Counted from the first letter of the stretch, positions 53,350-62,838 are shown. The stretch: 64,000 nucleotides of DNA from Salidesulfovibrio onnuriiensis (GCF_008001235.1 NZ_CP040751.1:355001-419000), one strand, 5' to 3'. Translations and numbers: made by a program. Notes: generated from the letters alone by a model not told the origin.

Positions 53350-54012
53350 ATGCTGGAAACAGATCTCATCAGCACCTGCCTTCCGGGCAAGACCTGCGAA
53401 GGGTGCGCCAAGGAGCAGCTCCTGGACACCCTGCACCAGTTCGCGGAGTCCCTGGGCGAGGCCATCGACGCCAAGGACCCGTGCACGCGCTTCCATTCCG
53501 AGCAGGTGGCCGAGGTTTCGGCGGCCATTGCCCGGGAAATGGGGCTTTCCGACCATGACGTGCGCATGATCCACATTGCCGGGCACCTGCACGACATCGG
53601 TAAGATCGGCATTCCGGACGCGATCCTGCGCAAGACGAACTTCCTGACCAGCACGGAATGGGAGCACATCCGCACCCACCCGGAGCTCGGGGCCATCATC
53701 GTCCGGCCCGTGGAGGCCTTTTCCCCGCCCGGAGGCGTGGCCGACATCATCCTGCACCATCATGAGCTGTACGACGGCTCGGGCTACCCCTATGGCCGCT
53801 CCGGCACGGACATCCCGCTGGGCTCGCGCATCATCACGGTGGCCGACGCGCTTTCGGCCAGGATGCAGCACCGCCCCTACCGGCAGGGGGCGCGTTTCGA
53901 CGTGGCCGTGCGCGCAATCCTCCACTGCGCGGGCACACACTACGACCCCCTGGTGGTGTCGGCCTTCGAGGCAGCGGTCCGGGAGCTCGGCGAACGGATC
54001 CTGACCGGCTGA
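53350..54012 (+). CDS. HD-GYP domain protein (c-di-GMP phosphodiesterase type)
   Basis: The 220-residue protein starts with a Cys-containing segment (CLPGKTCEGCAKE) and then an HD-GYP domain. The metal-binding HD is in GHLHDIGKIGIPDAIL, and HHHELYDGSGYPYG carries the GYP signature. Such enzymes hydrolyse c-di-GMP. The four N-terminal Cys residues (C10, C15, C18 and one more nearby) could bind metal. GAGGAG precedes the ATG at 53350. The upstream Fur box predicts expression under iron limitation. Confidence 0.88.
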   Translation: MLETDLISTCLPGKTCEGCAKEQLLDTLHQFAESLGEAIDAKDPCTRFHSEQVAEVSAAIAREMGLSDHDVRMIHIAGHLHDIGKIGIPDAILRKTNFLTSTEWEHIRTHPELGAIIVRPVEAFSPPGGVADIILHHHELYDGSGYPYGRSGTDIPLGSRIITVADALSARMQHRPYRQGARFDVAVRAILHCAGTHYDPLVVSAFEAAVRELGERILTG

Positions 54013-54125
54013 GGTCCGTGCCGGGCGGCGGTGCCGCCGTCCCTTTCATCAAATTCTCCCAACCAGCAAGATCGTCCAATCGCCCAGGGCGCGTCCGGTG
54101 CATCCTGGCCAAAAAGGAGGATCAC

Positions 54126-54479
54126 ATGATCACGCGTTTCGATTCGTTCAATACGGCGGGGGAGGACGGCTGGAACAGGCATCCGGCCTTCGAGGGGGTC
54201 TATCTCAAGGCCGTGGTGACCGGCGGCCAGAGCAACAACATGTTCAGCGCCCACCTGGTGCGCATCGAACCCGGCTGCGCCATCGGCCTGCACGACCACC
54301 CGGGACACTGGGAACTGCACGAGGTCCTGGAGGGGCACGGCTCCTGCGAGCTGGAAGACGCGCACCTCGAATATGCGCCCGGCGTCTGCGAGGTCATGCC
54401 GCAGGGCCGCCCCCATACGGTCTCGGCCGGGGAAAAAGGCCTCAAGCTGCTCGCCAAGTTCGTGCCCGCTCTGGTATGA
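54126..54479 (+). CDS. Cupin-domain protein
   Basis: The 117-residue single-domain cupin has the metal-site pattern GLHDHPGHWELHEVLEGHG and a second motif ending MPQGRPHTV. It is probably a small-molecule binding or isomerase-type protein. A perfect AAGGAGG precedes the ATG. The AraC-type regulator starts 7 bp after its stop, so the two form a unit. Confidence 0.85.
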   Translation: MITRFDSFNTAGEDGWNRHPAFEGVYLKAVVTGGQSNNMFSAHLVRIEPGCAIGLHDHPGHWELHEVLEGHGSCELEDAHLEYAPGVCEVMPQGRPHTVSAGEKGLKLLAKFVPALV

Positions 54480-54486
54480 CGGGGGC

Positions 54487-55308
54487 ATGAATCGGGGCTA
54501 CAGGGACGGACTCCACTACATGCAGGTGCCCGCGCTGGACGGCGTGGGCCTGGTGCACGCCGAGGGCGTGAGCCGCAGCGTTTCGCGCCATGCGCACGAC
54601 TCCCTGTGCTTCGGCGCAGTGCTGGAGGGCGCGCGCGATTTCGGCGAGGGCGAAACCGGAGTCACGGTGCGGGCGGGTCAGGTCATGGCCATCAATCCGC
54701 AGCAGGTGCACGCCTGCGGCATGGACGGGCCGTGCTCCTACGTCATGTTCAGCGTCAGGCCCGAAGCCCTGGACCGGGCCCTGGCCGAAATCGGCCTGCC
54801 CGCAAACCCCCCGCCCCAGATCCGGGACCTGGTCATCCACGACCCGGCCCTGTACAGCCGGATCGTGCGGCTCTCGGAAGTCACCCTGCGCCATGGCGAC
54901 CCCCTGGAATCGCAGGCCCTGTACCTGGACATCCTGGCCCGGCTGCTGAGCGAGCACGCCGGGCTGGAGACCCCGCCCCTGCCCGACGAGCCCGAGGCCG
55001 TGGCCAGGGCGCGCGAATACCTGGACGAGCATTTTGCCCAAGGGGTCTCCCTGGCGGACCTGGCCCGCGCGGCAGGGCTGAGCCCGTTTCATCTCAGCCG
55101 GGTGTTCACGGCCCGCACCGGGCTGCCGCCCCACGAATACCAGACGGCCCGACGCATCCGGCGCGCCAAGCAACTCCTGGAAGCGGGCGAGCCCGCGGCC
55201 CAGGTCGCCGTGGCCTGCGGCTTTTCGGACCAGAGCCACCTTTCCCGCGCCTTCAAGCGCATCATGGGCATGACGCCCGGCCAGTACGCCGAGGCGCACG
55301 GGCATTGA
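54487..55308 (+). CDS. AraC-family transcriptional regulator
   Basis: The 273-residue protein has an N-terminal cupin-like sensing domain (HAHDSLCFGAVLEG near 35) and a C-terminal AraC domain with two HTH motifs (VSLADLARAAGLSPFHLSRVFTARTGLPPHEYQ; PAAQVAVACGFSDQSHLSRAFKRIMGMTPGQY). It likely controls the neighbouring cupin or other genes in response to a small ligand. Confidence 0.9.
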   Translation: MNRGYRDGLHYMQVPALDGVGLVHAEGVSRSVSRHAHDSLCFGAVLEGARDFGEGETGVTVRAGQVMAINPQQVHACGMDGPCSYVMFSVRPEALDRALAEIGLPANPPPQIRDLVIHDPALYSRIVRLSEVTLRHGDPLESQALYLDILARLLSEHAGLETPPLPDEPEAVARAREYLDEHFAQGVSLADLARAAGLSPFHLSRVFTARTGLPPHEYQTARRIRRAKQLLEAGEPAAQVAVACGFSDQSHLSRAFKRIMGMTPGQYAEAHGH

Positions 55309-55321
55309 TGCCATTCCCCCC

Positions 55322-55353
55322 AAAAAAACAAGCCCCGGCCATGGCCGGGGTTG
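55322..55353 (-). terminator. Terminator of the hybrid kinase gene
   Basis: CAAGCCCCGGCC/GGCCGGGGTTG hairpin; the A-run at 55322-55328 is the U-tract for leftward transcription. Confidence 0.75.
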
Positions 55354-55407
55354 TGCGCCGTTGAAACGGGTTGCTGCCCAAAAAAGGCACGAGGACGCAA
55401 TGCGTCG

Positions 55408-58400
55408 TCAGTCCCCGAGGATCTCGACGATCTCGTCGATGCTTTCCAGGGCCAGTTCGAAATCGCCCTTGTGCACGCGATCCTGGAGGATCAGGATCGC
55501 GTCCTCCAGGCTGGTGCCCTGGGCGATGAGCACCAGCTCGTCGGCGGCCTCGCCCGCCCCGTCACTCTGTTCGGTCACCAGGTGGTGCAGTTCGTAGAGC
55601 ACGGGCGCCAGTTCGTCGCGCGGGAGGCCGTCATCCGGTGCGCCGGAGCCTTTGCCGGAGGCCTTGTTCCGGGAAACGAGCTTGGCGGCCGAGGTCAGCA
55701 CGGTGTGCAGTTCGTCGGAAAATGCCGGAACCTGGGAATGGGCCTTGTCCACATCGCCCTTGCGCAGGGCGAACTCCAGGTTGGCGGCCAGGGTGGAAAG
55801 CCGTTTGGCCGCGAGGTTGCCGGAGGCCCCCTTGACGCTGTGCACCAGGCGCAGGGCCTTTTCCGAGCCGCCGCCGCGCAGATACTGCTGCAGGTCGTGG
55901 GCCGTGGACGCATACCGCTCCAGGAATTCCTCCCAGAGCTGCGCGTACAGTTCCTCGTTGCCGGAAAGGAGATCCAGCCCGGCTTCGCAGTCGATGCCCG
56001 GCAGCGCGTCGGACGCGATCTCGCAGGTTTCCACCGGGGTGGGCTCTGCCGCGAAGTCCTCGTCGTCGATGTCCAGCGGATTGAGCCAGCGGGCCAGGGT
56101 CTCGTACAGGTGCTTCACCTCGATGGGCTTGGGCGTGTAGTCGTTCATGCCAGCGGCCAGGCATTTTTCCCGGTCCCCGCTCATGGCGTGGGCGGTCATG
56201 GCAATGATGGGCAGGTCTGCGAAACGCTTGTCCGCGCGCAGGGCCTTGGTCACTTCGAAGCCGTCCATACCCGGCATCTGGATGTCCAGAAGCAGGGCGT
56301 CGTATTCCTTTTCCTTCAGGGTCTGGATGGTCCCGCTGCCCGTATCGACCACGTCCACGGCCATGCCCTGGCTTTCCAGGATTTCCTTGGCCACCTGCTG
56401 GTTGATGGGGTTGTCCTCGGCCAGCAGCACCCTGTGGCCGCGCAGGTTGGCCAGGGTGGCGGAAACGGTCACGTCGCGGGAAAGCTTGTGGCCGCTGTCG
56501 AAGAGCAGCATGATGCTGTCGAACAGGATGGAGCGGTTCAGGGGCTTGAGCACGAAGGAATCGAAAAGCTGTTCCTTTTCCGTGATGTTTTCCAGGTTGC
56601 TGGCATAGTCGGTCATGAGCAGGATGCGGGTGAACCGGAACCCGCTCGCGTCCCGGTCGCGGATCTTTGCCTCCAGCTCGCTGAAGTCGGGCATACCGTA
56701 ATCAATGAGCGCCAGGTCGTAGGGATGCCCCTTGTCTTCCGCGGCCCGCGCCATTTCCAGGGCAGTGACACTGCCGGAGGCGTCCTCGCATTCCAGGCCC
56801 AGCCCGCGCAAAATCTCGAGAATGGCCTCGCGGGCCGTGGCGTTGTCATCCACCACCAGCACCCGCTTGCCCGAGGCTTCCGCCGGCAGGGGCTGCAGTT
56901 CCTCCCGACCCACGGGCTGCAGGCCGAAGGTGGCGGTGAAGCTGAAGATGGTTCCCCTGCCCGGCTCGCTTTCCGCCTCGATGCTGCCGTCCATGAGCTC
57001 CACGAAATTCTTGGCGATGCTCAGGCCCAGGCCCGTGCCGCCGTAGCGCCGGGTGGTGGAGGTCTCGGCCTGGGTAAAGGGGTCGAAAATGGTTTTCAGC
57101 TTGTCCTCGGGAACCCCGATGCCCGTATCCACCACGGCGAAGAACAGGGTGGCCTTTTCCGCGGAGGATTCCTTGACGTCGATGACGATGGAAACCTCGC
57201 CCTGGTCCGTGAACTTAACCGCGTTGCTGGTCAGGTTGTTGAGCACCTGCTTGAGCCGGGTGGGGTCGCCGATGAGCGCGCAGGGGGTTTCGTCCTTGAG
57301 CCAGACAATGAGCTCCAACCCCTTGCGCGAGGCGTTGTGGGCCGCGATGCTCGAGACCTCGGCCAGCACGTCCCGCAGGTTGAAGGGCACGTGTTCCAGC
57401 TCCACCTTGCCGGCCTCCACCTTGGAGAGGTCCAGGATGTCGTTGATGAGGCCCAGCAGGGATTTGGCCGCAATGTCGATCTTGGAGGCGTAATCGGTCT
57501 GGCGCGCCGTGAGTTCGGTCTGGAGGATGAGATGGGCCATGCCGATGATGGCGTTCATGGGGGTGCGGATCTCATGGCTCATCTTGGCCAGGAATTCGCT
57601 CTTGGCCGAGTTGGCCAGTTCGGCCTCCTGGGTGGCCTTTTCCAGCTCCATGACCAGGGAGGACAAGCGCTCGGCGTTCTCCTCCTGGATGTCCTTGGCC
57701 ATCTGCATGTCCTCGGCGTGCCGCTCCATGGCCGCCTCGGCCTCCTTCCACTTGGTCACGTCCGTGCCCGTGGCCACGATGCCGATGGGCTCGCGCTGCG
57801 CACCGAGCATGCGGGTCACGTTCCAGACGATGGTGCGCTCCTGGCCGTCCGCGCCCACCACCTCGTTTTCGAAATCCAGGGTGGCCTCGCCGCCCAACAC
57901 CCGGTCGATGTCGCCCATGACCACCTCGCGCTCCTCGGGCGGAATGAAGATCTCCAGGTAGTTGCAGCCCACCACCTCGCTGCGTTTCTTGCCCAGCAGG
58001 GTCTCGGCCTCCCTGTTGAACTCCAGCACGGTGTAATCCGTGGAAATGATCAGGATGATGTTGCCCAGGGTCTCCAGCAGGGCGTCCAGCCGCACCCGGG
58101 CCTCGGCCTGCGCGGTGCCGCACGGCTCCGGGGAAAGGCGGACCAGCCGGACGCGCTCCCCGGCCGCCGAAACGGTCCGCAGGGAAAGGGACACCGGCGT
58201 TTCCGCGCCGGAAAGGGTCAGGACCGAAGCCCGCTGGCCGTCCGCGTCCGCCCCGCTCTTGAGCAGGGCGTCCAGCCCCGGCATGCGCACCAGCTCCAGG
58301 AGGTTGTGCCCGGCCATGTCCTGGTCCCGCTCCAGGTCGGTGCAAAAAAGCTGTTCCCCCGGCCGGTTGGCCGCGATCACCCCGCCGTCCGGGCGCGCCG

Positions 58401-58464
58401 CCAGGACCGGTCCCGGAAGGACGGCAAGGAAATCAGGGAGTTGCTCTCGGGTCAGTTCCAGCAT
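55408..58464 (-). CDS. Hybrid sensor histidine kinase with two receiver domains and Hpt
   Basis: The 1018-residue protein has a PAS-like region (1-125), a PAS domain (about 130-250), a coiled linker and HisKA (MSHEIRTPMN, His near 297). HATPase_c (NLTSNAVKF, GTGLGLS) follows, then receiver 1 (ALIDYGMPD, LKPLN), receiver 2 (LLLDIQMPGMDG, PKPI) and an Hpt domain (LVHSVKGASGNL). It contains no clear membrane segment, so it probably senses an internal signal and feeds a phosphorelay. The ATG at 58464 was chosen; 58530 is possible but the extra 22 residues look non-coding. No response regulator is adjacent. Confidence 0.93.
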   Translation of the reverse strand: MLELTREQLPDFLAVLPGPVLAARPDGGVIAANRPGEQLFCTDLERDQDMAGHNLLELVRMPGLDALLKSGADADGQRASVLTLSGAETPVSLSLRTVSAAGERVRLVRLSPEPCGTAQAEARVRLDALLETLGNIILIISTDYTVLEFNREAETLLGKKRSEVVGCNYLEIFIPPEEREVVMGDIDRVLGGEATLDFENEVVGADGQERTIVWNVTRMLGAQREPIGIVATGTDVTKWKEAEAAMERHAEDMQMAKDIQEENAERLSSLVMELEKATQEAELANSAKSEFLAKMSHEIRTPMNAIIGMAHLILQTELTARQTDYASKIDIAAKSLLGLINDILDLSKVEAGKVELEHVPFNLRDVLAEVSSIAAHNASRKGLELIVWLKDETPCALIGDPTRLKQVLNNLTSNAVKFTDQGEVSIVIDVKESSAEKATLFFAVVDTGIGVPEDKLKTIFDPFTQAETSTTRRYGGTGLGLSIAKNFVELMDGSIEAESEPGRGTIFSFTATFGLQPVGREELQPLPAEASGKRVLVVDDNATAREAILEILRGLGLECEDASGSVTALEMARAAEDKGHPYDLALIDYGMPDFSELEAKIRDRDASGFRFTRILLMTDYASNLENITEKEQLFDSFVLKPLNRSILFDSIMLLFDSGHKLSRDVTVSATLANLRGHRVLLAEDNPINQQVAKEILESQGMAVDVVDTGSGTIQTLKEKEYDALLLDIQMPGMDGFEVTKALRADKRFADLPIIAMTAHAMSGDREKCLAAGMNDYTPKPIEVKHLYETLARWLNPLDIDDEDFAAEPTPVETCEIASDALPGIDCEAGLDLLSGNEELYAQLWEEFLERYASTAHDLQQYLRGGGSEKALRLVHSVKGASGNLAAKRLSTLAANLEFALRKGDVDKAHSQVPAFSDELHTVLTSAAKLVSRNKASGKGSGAPDDGLPRDELAPVLYELHHLVTEQSDGAGEAADELVLIAQGTSLEDAILILQDRVHKGDFELALESIDEIVEILGD

Positions 58465-58575
58465 GATTTCGGGCACCCGGGTTGGAATTGCATGCGCATG
58501 TACACCTGTTTGCCGGAAAAGTACCATCATCCCGCAGAGGTGGGAAGCCCCAGTACGTTATTAAGGTGTGGAAGC

Positions 58576-58607
58576 CAAAAAGGAAACGCCCGGATGAACC
58601 GGGCGTT
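58576..58607 (-). terminator. Terminator of the lipoprotein gene, identical to that of cydB
   Basis: Leftward, an AACGCCCGG/CCGGGCGTT hairpin is followed by TTTCCTTTTT. The 32-bp sequence is identical to 60299-60330. Confidence 0.85.
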
Positions 58608-58617
58608 GTTTCTCGGG

Positions 58618-59283
58618 CTATTGCCCTCCGGGGGAGAAGGACAGGACGTCCTTGCCCAATCGCCACCCGGGGCGCGACTTGACGATGTTCTTGACCGCGG
58701 GGCAGTACCAGAAGGTTTCGTGGTCCACCCAGTTTTCAAACCTCGCCCAATGCTTACGCTCGATCCGGAAGGCCTTGTACTTGGCCCCCGCGACATCAAT
58801 CTCCTGAAAATCCGCGACAGTGTATTCGTTTTCGTACCACTTGTTCCCCCCGGCCGTGGCCGGGCCGACATAGGCGTCCTTCCAGTGCTTGCCGACGTAT
58901 ATGGGGAAACTCAGCCGGACCGGAGCGGGGTCGGACACCCTCATGTCCTTTTCTTCGTTCAGGTCCCGCATTCCGACAATCTGGAATTTGTTGTTGTAGC
59001 GATATTGATAGTTGAAACCGGCTTCCGAGCGTTCCTCCAGGTCAAATGCCCCGTCCGGATAGACCTTCACGATGGATTCGGTGTAGGTTTCCACGCCTTT
59101 TGCCCTTGAAAAGGCCTTGCTGACCCAGGTGTCGCCCACGACCATTTGCGGGAATTCGGCCCGGAAGGAGTCGTCCACCGGGATGGTTTTTCCGGGGAGA
59201 TCGGGCGAAAGGGCGGGCCTGGAAGCGACGCATCCCAGACAGAGCAGGAGCAGCGCGAGCAATGAACAGGAAAACAGCCTCAT
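58618..59283 (-). CDS. Lipoprotein of unknown function
   Basis: The 221-residue protein has a lipoprotein signal (LLALLLLCLGC, Cys18). The mature part is Trp/Tyr-rich (GDTWVSKAF, YQYRYNNKFQIV, GKHWKDAYVG, WARFENWVDHETFWYCPAVKNIVKS) and resembles small outer-membrane-attached beta-rich domains. I do not recognise a family. AGGAGG precedes the ATG at 59283. It is leftward, ahead of the hybrid kinase but separated by a terminator. Confidence 0.7.
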   Translation of the reverse strand: MRLFSCSLLALLLLCLGCVASRPALSPDLPGKTIPVDDSFRAEFPQMVVGDTWVSKAFSRAKGVETYTESIVKVYPDGAFDLEERSEAGFNYQYRYNNKFQIVGMRDLNEEKDMRVSDPAPVRLSFPIYVGKHWKDAYVGPATAGGNKWYENEYTVADFQEIDVAGAKYKAFRIERKHWARFENWVDHETFWYCPAVKNIVKSRPGWRLGKDVLSFSPGGQ

Positions 59284-59619
59284 AATTCCTCCTATATTTG
59301 AAGAGGAAATCACCTACCAAGCCGACATTTTCCCGTCAAGGAGGGTCGACACAACAAAACGAAAAGGCCATCAAACATATTCGCGCTCAACGACATCATC
59401 CTGAGGGCATAATGGCAACCAACCAACAAACCACAATTGTTTTTTCACACATCCCCTTGGATACAAATAAGACCGTGATTCAGTCAGATCAGGCAATGAA
59501 CACATCCGCTGACTCTTTCTTTGCCATATAAAACTGTAACCTAGGTATCTTTCCAACATGCCAAAACAGCAGCGAAAACCCATAACCTCAGACGGGTTGT
59601 GACAAACACGGGAGAAGCC
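59284..59619. other. AT-rich non-coding stretch before the DHFR-like gene
   Basis: It holds the leftward promoter side of the lipoprotein gene and, to the right, AT-rich sequence unlike the surroundings. A 39-codon frame at 59412-59531 has a GAGGG upstream but no other support. No hairpin or repeat stands out. Confidence 0.4.
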
Positions 59620-60153
59620 ATGTCAAATAAGATTTTTGTAGGCACAAGCCTGGATGGATATATCGCAGATCGTGATGGCGGACTTGAATTTCTCGAGACT
59701 GTCCCCAACCCGGGCGGGAAGGATCTTGGATTTGTGCCATTCATGAATAGTATCGATGCAATTCTCATGGGACGAAAAACCTTGGAAGTCGTCCTCGCGT
59801 TTGATGTCCCATGGCCGTATTCAAAGCCGGTTTTCATACTGAGTTCAACAATGAAGACCACTCCTCAACAATTGACCAATAGGGTGGAAATTATATCGGG
59901 CGAGATAAAGGAAGTGGTGCGTGATCTTCACATACGAGGATTTAAGGACATCTACATAGATGGAGGCAAGCTTATTCAAAGCTTTCTAACCGAAGACATG
60001 GTCGATGAAATGATTGTGACTCAGATTCCCATATTACTCGGAGGTGGAACTCTCTTATTTGGGGCTCTTCCCAGTCATATGCGGTTTGAACTGATAAAAA
60101 GCCAAGTGCTATTACAAGCTCTCGTGCAATCTCATTATAGGCGTATACGATAA
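59620..60153 (+). CDS. DHFR-like (RibD C-terminal domain) protein, probably acquired
   Basis: The 177-residue protein has the RibD-C/DHFR-like pattern: KIFVGTSLDGYIADRDGGLEFL, ILMGRKTLEVV near 50 and IYIDGGKLIQSFL near 110. Bacterial YyaP/YwjB relatives are NADPH reductases of unknown substrate. GGAGAA precedes the ATG. Base composition is much more AT-rich than any other gene here (many ATA, TTA, AAA codons), which suggests recent transfer. The gene and the adjoining lipoprotein sit between two identical 32-bp repeats. Confidence 0.85.
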   Translation: MSNKIFVGTSLDGYIADRDGGLEFLETVPNPGGKDLGFVPFMNSIDAILMGRKTLEVVLAFDVPWPYSKPVFILSSTMKTTPQQLTNRVEIISGEIKEVVRDLHIRGFKDIYIDGGKLIQSFLTEDMVDEMIVTQIPILLGGGTLLFGALPSHMRFELIKSQVLLQALVQSHYRRIR

Positions 60154-60298
60154 ACTAAATGTCCATAGTTCACGCCAGCAGCTTAAGCCAACCAAAGCCG
60201 AGCCGTGCTCGATATAAACAATATCGCCATGCCCCCACACAATGGGTCATGAATTACTCTAATGTAGATGCCTCGCCTCTTCTGCTCAATGCCGTTCT

Positions 60299-60330
60299 CA
60301 AAAAGGAAACGCCCGGATGAACCGGGCGTT
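60299..60330 (-). terminator. cydB terminator, second copy of the 32-bp repeat
   Basis: Leftward AACGCCCGG/CCGGGCGTT hairpin with a TTTCCTTTTT tail, 25 bp past the cydB stop; identical to 58576-58607. Confidence 0.85.
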
Positions 60331-60354
60331 TTTCCATTTGTTGTACCGGGTGCG

Positions 60355-61386
60355 CTAGTACAACATGTCCTCATCCTTCACCGGATGGGCAAAGGTCTTG
60401 TATGCCCATATCTGGTAGAGGATGACGATGGGCACGAAAACCAGGGCCACGCCGAGCATGATCTTCAGCGTCAGGGGGCTGGAGGCCGAATTCATGATGG
60501 TCAGGCTGTTGCCCGGATTGGGGTTCGAGGGAATGATGGCCGGGAACAGGCCGATGACGCCGAAGAGCGCGGTGCCGCCGATATAGGCGCAGGAAGCGCC
60601 CCAGGCGAACCACCACTTGGCCGCTCCCATGTAGACCCGCATGAGCACCAGGCCGCCCACCGGGATGAACAGCACGGCGAAGAGCAGCGGGTTCTTGAAG
60701 TAGTTGCCGAAGAGCTGGGTGGCCACGGCCGAATAGGCCAGGAAGAGCACGGTGAGCACCACCAGCGCGGGCCACATCCTCGTGGCCACGTTGATGCCGC
60801 GCTCGCGGATTTCACCGGTGGCGCGGATGGCCAGCCACAGGGCCCCGTGGGTCACGAACATGGCCGTGAAAAGCACGCCGCCCGCCAGGCCGTAGGGGTT
60901 CAGCAGCTGGAACAGGTTGGCCTGGTTCAGGCCGGTTTCGTCCAGGGGCAGGCCCTGGAAGATGTTGGCGAAGGCCACGCCCAGCAGCACCGAGGGCAGC
61001 AGGCTGCCCAGGAACTGGCAGGCGTCCCAGATTTTTTTCCAGCCGTCGCTGTCCACCTTGGAGCGCAGCTCAAAGGAGACGCCGCGCAGGATGAGCGAAA
61101 AGAGCAGCAGCATGAGCGCGGTATACAGGCCGCTGAACATCTGCGCATAGGCCAGGGGGAAGGCCGCGAAGGTCACGCCGCCCGCGCTGATGAGCCAGAC
61201 CTCGTTGCCGTCCCAAAACGGACCGGTGGTGTTGTACATCATGCGCTTGTCGGCCTCGTTCTTGGCCAGGAAGGGCATGAGCGTTCCGACCCCGAGGTCG
61301 AAACCGTCGAGGATGAAATAGACTGCCCAGAGGACGCCCCAGAGCAGGAACCAGACGGTCGCCAAAATCATGTGAGTGGATTCCAT
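60355..61386 (-). CDS. cydB: Cytochrome bd quinol oxidase subunit II
   Basis: It partners CydA in reducing O2 to water. The 343-residue membrane protein has the family start (WFLLWGVLWAVYFILDGFDLGVGTLMPFLAKNEADKRMMYNTTGPFWDGNEVWLI) and the GxDxG-type DGFDLGVG block. The gap to cydA is 24 bp. In an anaerobe, bd oxidase most likely serves O2 protection. Confidence 0.96.
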   Translation of the reverse strand: MESTHMILATVWFLLWGVLWAVYFILDGFDLGVGTLMPFLAKNEADKRMMYNTTGPFWDGNEVWLISAGGVTFAAFPLAYAQMFSGLYTALMLLLFSLILRGVSFELRSKVDSDGWKKIWDACQFLGSLLPSVLLGVAFANIFQGLPLDETGLNQANLFQLLNPYGLAGGVLFTAMFVTHGALWLAIRATGEIRERGINVATRMWPALVVLTVLFLAYSAVATQLFGNYFKNPLLFAVLFIPVGGLVLMRVYMGAAKWWFAWGASCAYIGGTALFGVIGLFPAIIPSNPNPGNSLTIMNSASSPLTLKIMLGVALVFVPIVILYQIWAYKTFAHPVKDEDMLY

Positions 61387-61410
61387 TGTCTTCTCCTTTA
61401 CGTCCTGTGG

Positions 61411-62712
61411 TTAGTGGCCTTCCACCGGGCCCTGCTTGGCGATGCGCACCATGAGCCAGATGCCCGCGATGCCCAGCAGCGTGTACAGGGCGCTCATGAC
61501 GATCAGGGAAAAAGCCACCTGCCCGGCGGTCACCCTGGACACGGCCTGGGAGGTCTTCATGAGGCCGTAGACGATCCAGGGCTGTCGGCCCACCTCGGCC
61601 ACGGCCCAGCCGAACTGCATGGCCAGGTACGGCAGGGGAATGGCAAAGGGCAGGATCTTGAGGAACCACGGGTAGTTTTCAATATTGTTGCGCCTGAGCC
61701 AGGCGAATCCGGCCAGCAGGATCATGACCGTGCCGATGCCCACCATGCCCCGGAAGGACAGGAAGGTGATGACCACGGGCGGACGCTGGTCCTCGGGGAT
61801 GTCGTTGAGGCCCACGACCTCCGCGCCCGGATCGTTGAAGGCCAGCAGGCTCAGCAGGCCGGGAATGGGCAGGGCCTCGAGCTTGTTGCCGTCCTCGCCC
61901 GGGATCTGGAGCAGGTACATGGGCGCGCCCTTCTGGGTCTCCCAGTGCGATTCCATGGCCGCCAGCTTGGCGGGCTGCAGCTCGGCCACGTGGTTGCCGT
62001 GCCAGTGCCCCTGGGTGGCGATGAGCACCGAGGCGACCACGGCCAGGGTGGCCCCCAGGCGGAAGGAGCGGCCAAAGAAGTCGGCCTCGCTCTTGCGGTA
62101 CAGGTGCCAGGCCGAGATGCCCAGGACAAAGAAGGCCGCCACACAGAAGCCGCCGAGGATGGTGTGCATGAACTGCTGCCAGGCAAAGGGGTTGGTGACC
62201 ACGGCCATGAAGTCGTCCAGCTCGGCGCGGCCGTTGCGCAGCACGTAGCCCAGCGGGTTCTGCATGAAACCGTTGGCGATGATGATCCACACGGCGGACA
62301 GGTTGGATGCGCCCGCCACACACCAGGCCGCGATCATGTGCGCCCGGGGCGAAAGGCGGTTCCAGCCGAAGTGCCAAACGCCGATGAAAGTGGATTCAAG
62401 AAAGAAGGCCGCCGTGGCCTCGATGGCCAGCAGGGAGCCGAAGATGTCCCCCACGTAGGCGGAGTAGCCCGCCCAGTTGGTGCCGAACTGGAACTCCAGG
62501 GTGATGCCGGTGACCACGCCCAGGGCGAAGTTGACCAGAAAGAGCTTTCCCCAGAACTGGGCCATACGCCGGTACACTTCCTTGCCCGTGCGCACAAAGG
62601 CCGTTTCCATGCAGGCGATGAGCACGGAAAGGCCGAGCGTGAGCGGGACGAAGATGAAGTGGAAGGCCGTGGCCGCAGCGAATTGCAGCCTCGAGAGCAT
62701 CAACGCGTCCAT
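61411..62712 (-). CDS. cydA: Cytochrome bd quinol oxidase subunit I
   Basis: It carries the b558, b595 and d hemes. The 433-residue protein starts LSRLQFAAATAFHFIFVPLTLGLSVLIACMETAFVRTG, where the heme-ligand His (FHFIFVPLT) is present. It has the GRQPW quinol-site block near 324. Size fits the short Q-loop class. A promoter with a Fur-like box lies upstream. Confidence 0.96.
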   Translation of the reverse strand: MDALMLSRLQFAAATAFHFIFVPLTLGLSVLIACMETAFVRTGKEVYRRMAQFWGKLFLVNFALGVVTGITLEFQFGTNWAGYSAYVGDIFGSLLAIEATAAFFLESTFIGVWHFGWNRLSPRAHMIAAWCVAGASNLSAVWIIIANGFMQNPLGYVLRNGRAELDDFMAVVTNPFAWQQFMHTILGGFCVAAFFVLGISAWHLYRKSEADFFGRSFRLGATLAVVASVLIATQGHWHGNHVAELQPAKLAAMESHWETQKGAPMYLLQIPGEDGNKLEALPIPGLLSLLAFNDPGAEVVGLNDIPEDQRPPVVITFLSFRGMVGIGTVMILLAGFAWLRRNNIENYPWFLKILPFAIPLPYLAMQFGWAVAEVGRQPWIVYGLMKTSQAVSRVTAGQVAFSLIVMSALYTLLGIAGIWLMVRIAKQGPVEGH

Positions 62713-62793
62713 ACAATCCCCCTTGAAAATATTTTTGTCTCTATATGCCTGAATTTCAGTTTTTGCGCCAGCCGAAAACTCAATTTCCCGGGT

Positions 62794-62838
62794 AGAATAC
62801 GTCTTTCTGATCTAAAATCAATAAAAATTATCATTACT
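62794..62838 (-). promoter_or_regulatory. cydAB promoter with Fur-like box
   Basis: Leftward: TTGATT (62821-62816), 16 bp, TATTCT (62799-62794). Overlapping the -35 on its upstream side, 62838-62820 reads AGTAATGATAAT then TTTTATT, matching 14 of 19 positions of the Fur consensus, including the central AATGATAAT. Confidence 0.5.

Noticed and set aside
55351-59109. 1252-residue plus-strand frame over the hybrid kinase
   Set aside because: Shadow of the kinase gene; no domain is recognisable and it crosses two terminators.
59412-59531. 39-residue frame upstream of the DHFR-like gene
   Set aside because: Only a weak GAGGG site supports it; length and composition are not distinguishable from chance in AT-rich DNA.
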